Origin: Paraburkholderia bannensis NBRC 103871
GTDB taxonomy: Bacteria; Pseudomonadota; Gammaproteobacteria; Burkholderiales; Burkholderiaceae
Assembly: GCF_000685015.1 (NCBI RefSeq)
Contig: NZ_BAYA01000017.1
Location: 62,001-126,000, forward strand
Direction of reading: 5' to 3'
DNA: 64,000 nt
This document shows, piece by piece, positions 60,423 to 64,000 of the stretch. The notes under the pieces were generated by a model. That model made no database searches, had not been told where the DNA came from, and worked only from the letters and a program-made list of their open reading frames with translations. The stretch's first letter is position 1. Each line of letters begins with the position of its first letter. A program made the translations under genes and the position numbers.

Positions 60423-61847
60423 ATGTCGATCGAGCTTGTCGACGATTTCATCGAAAGCAGCAAGCAACGTTACGTCACGCTGTCCGACGCGATCTGGCAA
60501 TACGCGGAACTCGGTTATACCGAGAAGCAGTCGGCGGCCGCGCATATTGCGCTGCTCAAATCGGAAGGCTTCTCGGTGCGCGAAGGCGTGGCCGGTATCC
60601 CGACCGCATTTGTCGCCGAGGCGGGATCGGGCGGCCCGGTGATTGCCATTCTCGGCGAGTTCGACGCGCTCTCCGGGCTGAGCCAGGAGAGTCTCGCGCT
60701 GTCGTGCTGTCCGTCGAGCGAAATCGCCAACGGCAACGGCCACGGCTGCGGCCATCATTTGCTGGGCACTGCCGCGCATTTCGCGGCGGTCGCGGTCAAG
60801 GACGCGCTGGAGCGCGCGGGCATCGAAGGCACCGTGCGCTTCTACGGCTGTCCTGCGGAAGAAGGCGGCTGGGGCAAGACGTACATGACGCGCGCGGGCC
60901 TGTTCGACGATGTGTCGGCGGCGATCACGTGGCATCCGGGCGTCGCCAATACGGTCATGAATCTTGAAAGCCTCGCGGTGAAGCAGGCGTATTTCCGCTT
61001 CAAGGGCGTCGCGGCGCACGCGGGGGCGTCGCCGCATCTCGGGCGCAGTGCGCTCGATGCGCTCGAACTCATGAACATCGGCACGAACTTCCTGCGCGAG
61101 CACATGATTCCCGACGCGCGCGTGCACTATGCGATCACCGATACGGGCGGCGTCGCGCCCAACGTCGTGCAGCCCAATGCGAGCGCGCTCTATATGATCC
61201 GCGCGCCGCGCAACCGCGATGTCAAGGAGCTGTACGAGCGCGTCTGCAACATCGCGCGCGGCGCGGCGTTGATGACCGATTGCCAGCTGGAAATCGAGGT
61301 GCACTCCGCCTGTTCGAACCTGCTGCGCAATCACACGCTCAACGAGTTGATGCAGGCGAAGCTCGTCGAAATGGGCGCGCCGTCCTATACGCGCGACGAA
61401 CTGGAGTTCGCGGAGGCGATGCATCGCACCACGCGCCCCGAAGAGATCGAAATGGCGGGCCGCATGTTGCAGTCCGCGTGGCGCGAGCCGAAGGCGCTGT
61501 TCGATCGCGTCGATGGTCTCGACAACGACCGGCCCTCGCAGATGCATGGTTCGACGGACGTGGGCGACGTGAGCTGGGTGACGCCGACGGTGCAGTGCAT
61601 GACTGCGTGCTTTGCATTCGGCACGTCGCCGCATTCGTGGCAGTGGGTCTCGCAGGGCAAGAGCGAAGTTGCGCACAAGGGCATGGTGCTCGCGTCGAAG
61701 ACCATGGCCGCGACGGCGCTCGAACTGTTCACGAATCCGCTGCTGCTGGCGGCCGCACGCACGGAATTGCACGAGCGTCTCGCGCAGGAGCCGTACGTGT
61801 GCCCGATTCCAGACGGCGTCGAGCCGCCGCTGCCGGGCCATAGCTGA
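60423..61847 (+). CDS. M20-family amidohydrolase (AbgB-like)
   Basis: The 474-residue cytoplasmic metallopeptidase-type enzyme has the di-metal motifs EFDALSGLS, GNGHGCGHHLLGTAAH (about residues 101-116) and PAEEGGWGKT (about 143). It resembles AbgB, the p-aminobenzoyl-glutamate hydrolase subunit, and related indole/hippurate amidohydrolases that cleave N-acyl or N-aroyl amino acids. No AbgA partner is adjacent. Co-location with MHS transporter and porin suggests that an imported amide is the substrate. Confidence 0.86.
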   Translation: MSIELVDDFIESSKQRYVTLSDAIWQYAELGYTEKQSAAAHIALLKSEGFSVREGVAGIPTAFVAEAGSGGPVIAILGEFDALSGLSQESLALSCCPSSEIANGNGHGCGHHLLGTAAHFAAVAVKDALERAGIEGTVRFYGCPAEEGGWGKTYMTRAGLFDDVSAAITWHPGVANTVMNLESLAVKQAYFRFKGVAAHAGASPHLGRSALDALELMNIGTNFLREHMIPDARVHYAITDTGGVAPNVVQPNASALYMIRAPRNRDVKELYERVCNIARGAALMTDCQLEIEVHSACSNLLRNHTLNELMQAKLVEMGAPSYTRDELEFAEAMHRTTRPEEIEMAGRMLQSAWREPKALFDRVDGLDNDRPSQMHGSTDVGDVSWVTPTVQCMTACFAFGTSPHSWQWVSQGKSEVAHKGMVLASKTMAATALELFTNPLLLAAARTELHERLAQEPYVCPIPDGVEPPLPGHS

Positions 61848-61907
61848 ACTCACGCGTTTTATGGCTTGCTATGCTGCCCCGTGAGCGAACATCGAGCGGG
61901 GTATCGG

Positions 61908-62855
61908 GTGAAGCTGAGACAACTCGAAGCATTGCGCGCCATCGCCGAGGCGAAGAGCGTGCACGAAGCGGCGCGCCGCCTGTTCCTGACCCAGCCCGCC
62001 ATCAGCCGGTCGATTCGCGAGCTGGAGATCGAACTGGGCGTGCCGTTGCTGACGCGCTCGGCGCGCGGCGCGAGTCTCACGCCGTTTGCGCATCAGGTGC
62101 TCAAGCGCACGCAGGTCGTACAGCGCGAAGTCGGGCGCATCCTGGAAGACGCCGCTGCCGCGCGTGGCGAGCTGGCGGGCCGCCTGGCCGTGGCCGTCAC
62201 GCCGCCCGCCGCGACGCGGGCGCTGGCGGATTCGCTGCTGGAACTGGTGGCGGCGCGTCCGGGCGTGCGGCCTGAAATCATCGAGTGGCGCGCGGAAAAT
62301 ATCGCCGATGGTCTGGCCGACGGCACGATCGACGTCGGCCTCTTCACGCAGTATCGCGAACCGCGCACCACGGCGTTTGAATGGGTGCGGCTCTACGAAC
62401 TGGACGTGGTGCTGTCGATTCCCGCCACGTACGGCGGCAAGACCACGTTAAGCGTCGCCGAAATCCATGCGCTGCCCTGGATCGTGCTCGACGCGCCCGA
62501 CGACGACGCGGGATTCGTCGCGACCTTTTTCGCGAGCCACGGCCTGCCGCTGCCGAAACAGGTGCTGCGTTGCACGTCGATGAACCTGTATCTCGACCTG
62601 GCCATGCGCATGGAGGCGGTCGCCGTGTGGACGTCGCTCGCGCGGCCATTCCTGCTGGAGCGCGAGCGCGCGGGGCGCGTGCGATTGCTTGAGGTGGACG
62701 AGGCGCTGCCGCGTGCGGGCATGTATCTGGCGTACGCCAGCGAAGACCTGTTGACGGCGACGGCGCAGGACTTTATCGGCCGCCTGAGCGAGAAGCTGGC
62801 GAATGGCGCACGCGAACGTGCGCCTGCGGGACTGGTTTATAGCGACGTGGAATGA
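61908..62855 (+). CDS. LysR-family transcriptional regulator
   Basis: The 315-residue regulator has the helix-turn-helix RQLEALRAIAEAKSVHEAARRLFLTQPAISRSIRELE (in pieces, residues 3-38) and a CbnR/AbgR-like effector domain. The start is uncertain. GTG 61908 gives the standard MKLRQLEALRAI N-terminus and has AGCGGGG upstream; GTG 61881 is the alternative. It follows the amidohydrolase on the same strand and probably controls that cluster, as AbgR controls abgAB. Confidence 0.83.
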   Translation: MKLRQLEALRAIAEAKSVHEAARRLFLTQPAISRSIRELEIELGVPLLTRSARGASLTPFAHQVLKRTQVVQREVGRILEDAAAARGELAGRLAVAVTPPAATRALADSLLELVAARPGVRPEIIEWRAENIADGLADGTIDVGLFTQYREPRTTAFEWVRLYELDVVLSIPATYGGKTTLSVAEIHALPWIVLDAPDDDAGFVATFFASHGLPLPKQVLRCTSMNLYLDLAMRMEAVAVWTSLARPFLLERERAGRVRLLEVDEALPRAGMYLAYASEDLLTATAQDFIGRLSEKLANGARERAPAGLVYSDVE

Positions 62856-63808
62856 GCGCCAGGCGTGCCATGACCGGCGCGCTTCGCGAACAGGCACAGC
62901 ATTTCATACATCAGTGTGGCGGCGACGAGCGCCGTGTTGCCGCTCGGATCGTAGGGCGGCGAGACTTCCACGACATCGCCGCCGATCCAGTTCAGGCCGT
63001 CGAGCCCGCGTAGCAGCGCAAGCGTTTCGCGCGTGGACAGGCCGCCGATTTCCGGCGTGCCCGTGCCCGGCGTGAAAACGGGATCGAGCCCATCGACGTC
63101 GAGCGACAGATAGACCGGCGCATCGCCCACGACGCGCCGCGCTTCTTCGGCAATCGCCGCCGCGCCGCGCTCATCGAATTCCTCGATGAACACCACGCGC
63201 ATGCCGCTCTCGATCGAATAGCGCCAGCCTTCGTCGGAATTCTGCGCGCCGCGAATGCCAATCTGGATCGTGCGCTTCGGGTCGAGCAGGCCTGCTTCCA
63301 CCGCACGCCTGAACGGCGCGCCATGCGTGAATTTCGAGCCCTTGAAGCTGTCCCACGTATCCGTGTGCGCGTCGATATGCACCAGCGCGATGGGTTCTTT
63401 TGGCGCGAGCGCCTGAAAGATCGGATAGGTGATCGAGTGATCGCCGCCCGCGCTCAACGCGATCTTGCCCGCCGCGAAGACCGGCTCGAAGAAGCGCCGG
63501 ATATCGTCGTGCGCGCGCTCCAGGTGATAGAGGTCGGTGAACGGCACATCGCCGATATCGCCGATCCGGCACGCTTCGAAGGGATTGAAACGCGTCACGT
63601 GATGCGTCGTGCGCGTCATCGTCGACATGTTGCGGATCTCGCGCGGGCCAAAGCGCGCGCCGGGACGCGCGGTGACGCCGCCGTCGAACGGCACGCCCGC
63701 CAGCACGATGTCGAGCGCGTCAAGATTGCTGGAGAAAGGCACGCGCATGAAAGTCGGGATGCCGCTAAAGCGCGGCAACTGCATCTGTGTGACGTCGGTG
63801 CCTGACAC
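62837..63808 (-). CDS. ureohydrolase (agmatinase/guanidinobutyrase family)
   Basis: The 323-residue arginase-fold enzyme has all manganese ligands in place: SAGGDHSITYP (about residue 117), VHIDAHTDTWD (about 140) and LSLDVDGLDP (about 224). It hydrolyses a guanidino compound to urea and an amine. Agmatine, 4-guanidinobutyrate or 3-guanidinopropionate are family options that I cannot separate. The start is GTG 63808. Its 3' end overlaps the convergent LysR gene by 19 bp, and a cupin gene lies just upstream on the same strand. Confidence 0.86.
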   Translation of the reverse strand: MSGTDVTQMQLPRFSGIPTFMRVPFSSNLDALDIVLAGVPFDGGVTARPGARFGPREIRNMSTMTRTTHHVTRFNPFEACRIGDIGDVPFTDLYHLERAHDDIRRFFEPVFAAGKIALSAGGDHSITYPIFQALAPKEPIALVHIDAHTDTWDSFKGSKFTHGAPFRRAVEAGLLDPKRTIQIGIRGAQNSDEGWRYSIESGMRVVFIEEFDERGAAAIAEEARRVVGDAPVYLSLDVDGLDPVFTPGTGTPEIGGLSTRETLALLRGLDGLNWIGGDVVEVSPPYDPSGNTALVAATLMYEMLCLFAKRAGHGTPGAHSTSL

Positions 63809-63817
63809 GTTGGATTC

Positions 63818-64000
63818 CTAGAATGTGGGCGGCGTGTTGACCCAGAACACCCGCGTGACGACCTTGCCCGGATTGCGGTAACTGTGCGGCACGTTGCTGG
63901 GAAAGTAGAACGAGTCGCCGGGCTGCAACAGGTGGCGCTCCTGGTCGAGCGTCAGTTCCAGCTCGCCTTCGATCACATAGCCCAGTTCCTCGCCGAGGTG
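63818..64000 (-). CDS. cupin-domain protein, C-terminus only (probable XRE-cupin regulator)
   Basis: The frame enters from the right edge and gives the last ~60 residues of a cupin_2 barrel. It shows EELGYVIEGELELTLDQE, LLQPGDSFYFPSNVPHSYRN and an end in VFWVNTPPTF. This is the pattern of HTH-XRE/cupin regulators such as PuuR that often control polyamine or guanidino catabolism. The helix-turn-helix part lies outside the window, so this is inferred. Its stop is 10 bp before the ureohydrolase start. Confidence 0.75.
   Translation of the reverse strand, partial: HLGEELGYVIEGELELTLDQERHLLQPGDSFYFPSNVPHSYRNPGKVVTRVFWVNTPPTF

Overview
The window is GC-rich DNA from a betaproteobacterium of the Burkholderiaceae, most likely Paraburkholderia or Caballeronia. 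I infer this from codon use, the two Burkholderia-type trimeric porins, the pgaABCD layout, the Acr3-type arsenic operon and a tandem glycine riboswitch. There is no plasmid, phage, insertion sequence, CRISPR, tRNA or rRNA. Genus-level placement is inference; no marker gene is present.

Layout. 1-6.2 kb: an edge-truncated amino acid permease divergent from a ROK regulator, a cytochrome b561 with a Fur-like box, a small Pro-rich repeat protein, a zinc alcohol dehydrogenase and a membrane diguanylate cyclase. 6.3-15 kb: an NCS2 purine permease, a GAF-GGDEF diguanylate cyclase, an ABC exporter, a glycine riboswitch ahead of a TRIC/glycine-transporter-type channel, a surface-adhesin-E-like protein, a TAXI binding protein and a zinc-ribbon membrane protein. 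15-34.3 kb: one long plus-strand cellulose cluster (bcsD, bcsP, bcsQ, bcsA, bcsB1, bcsB2, bcsC) running into an O-acetylation module (two wssF-like genes, then wssG, wssH and wssI). 34.3-38.4 kb: a methyltransferase, a PDZ protein and three small membrane or secreted proteins. 38.4-49 kb: a complete poly-N-acetylglucosamine operon (pgaABCD), a secreted protein of unknown function and a second-copy-type glmS that could supply the hexosamine precursor. 49-51.8 kb: the arsRC-acr3-arsH operon. 51.9-64 kb: two catabolic or transport clusters. The first is dehydrogenase, EthD-like protein, AAHS transporter, porin and LysR. The second is MHS transporter, porin, M20 amidohydrolase, LysR, ureohydrolase and a cupin protein.

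The unifying theme is biofilm matrix under cyclic-di-GMP control. Two diguanylate cyclases, a PilZ-containing cellulose synthase and PgaC/PgaD lie within 45 kb. The most unusual system is the cellulose cluster. It combines the crystalline-cellulose subunit BcsD with the Pseudomonas-type Wss acetylation genes, carries two divergent tandem BcsB genes where bcsB-bcsZ would be expected, has two divergent tandem WssF genes, encodes a BcsQ with a C-terminal membrane helix, and has no bcsZ endoglucanase. Palindromes with an AAACGTTT core lie upstream of both the cellulose and the PNAG genes and could mark a shared regulator.
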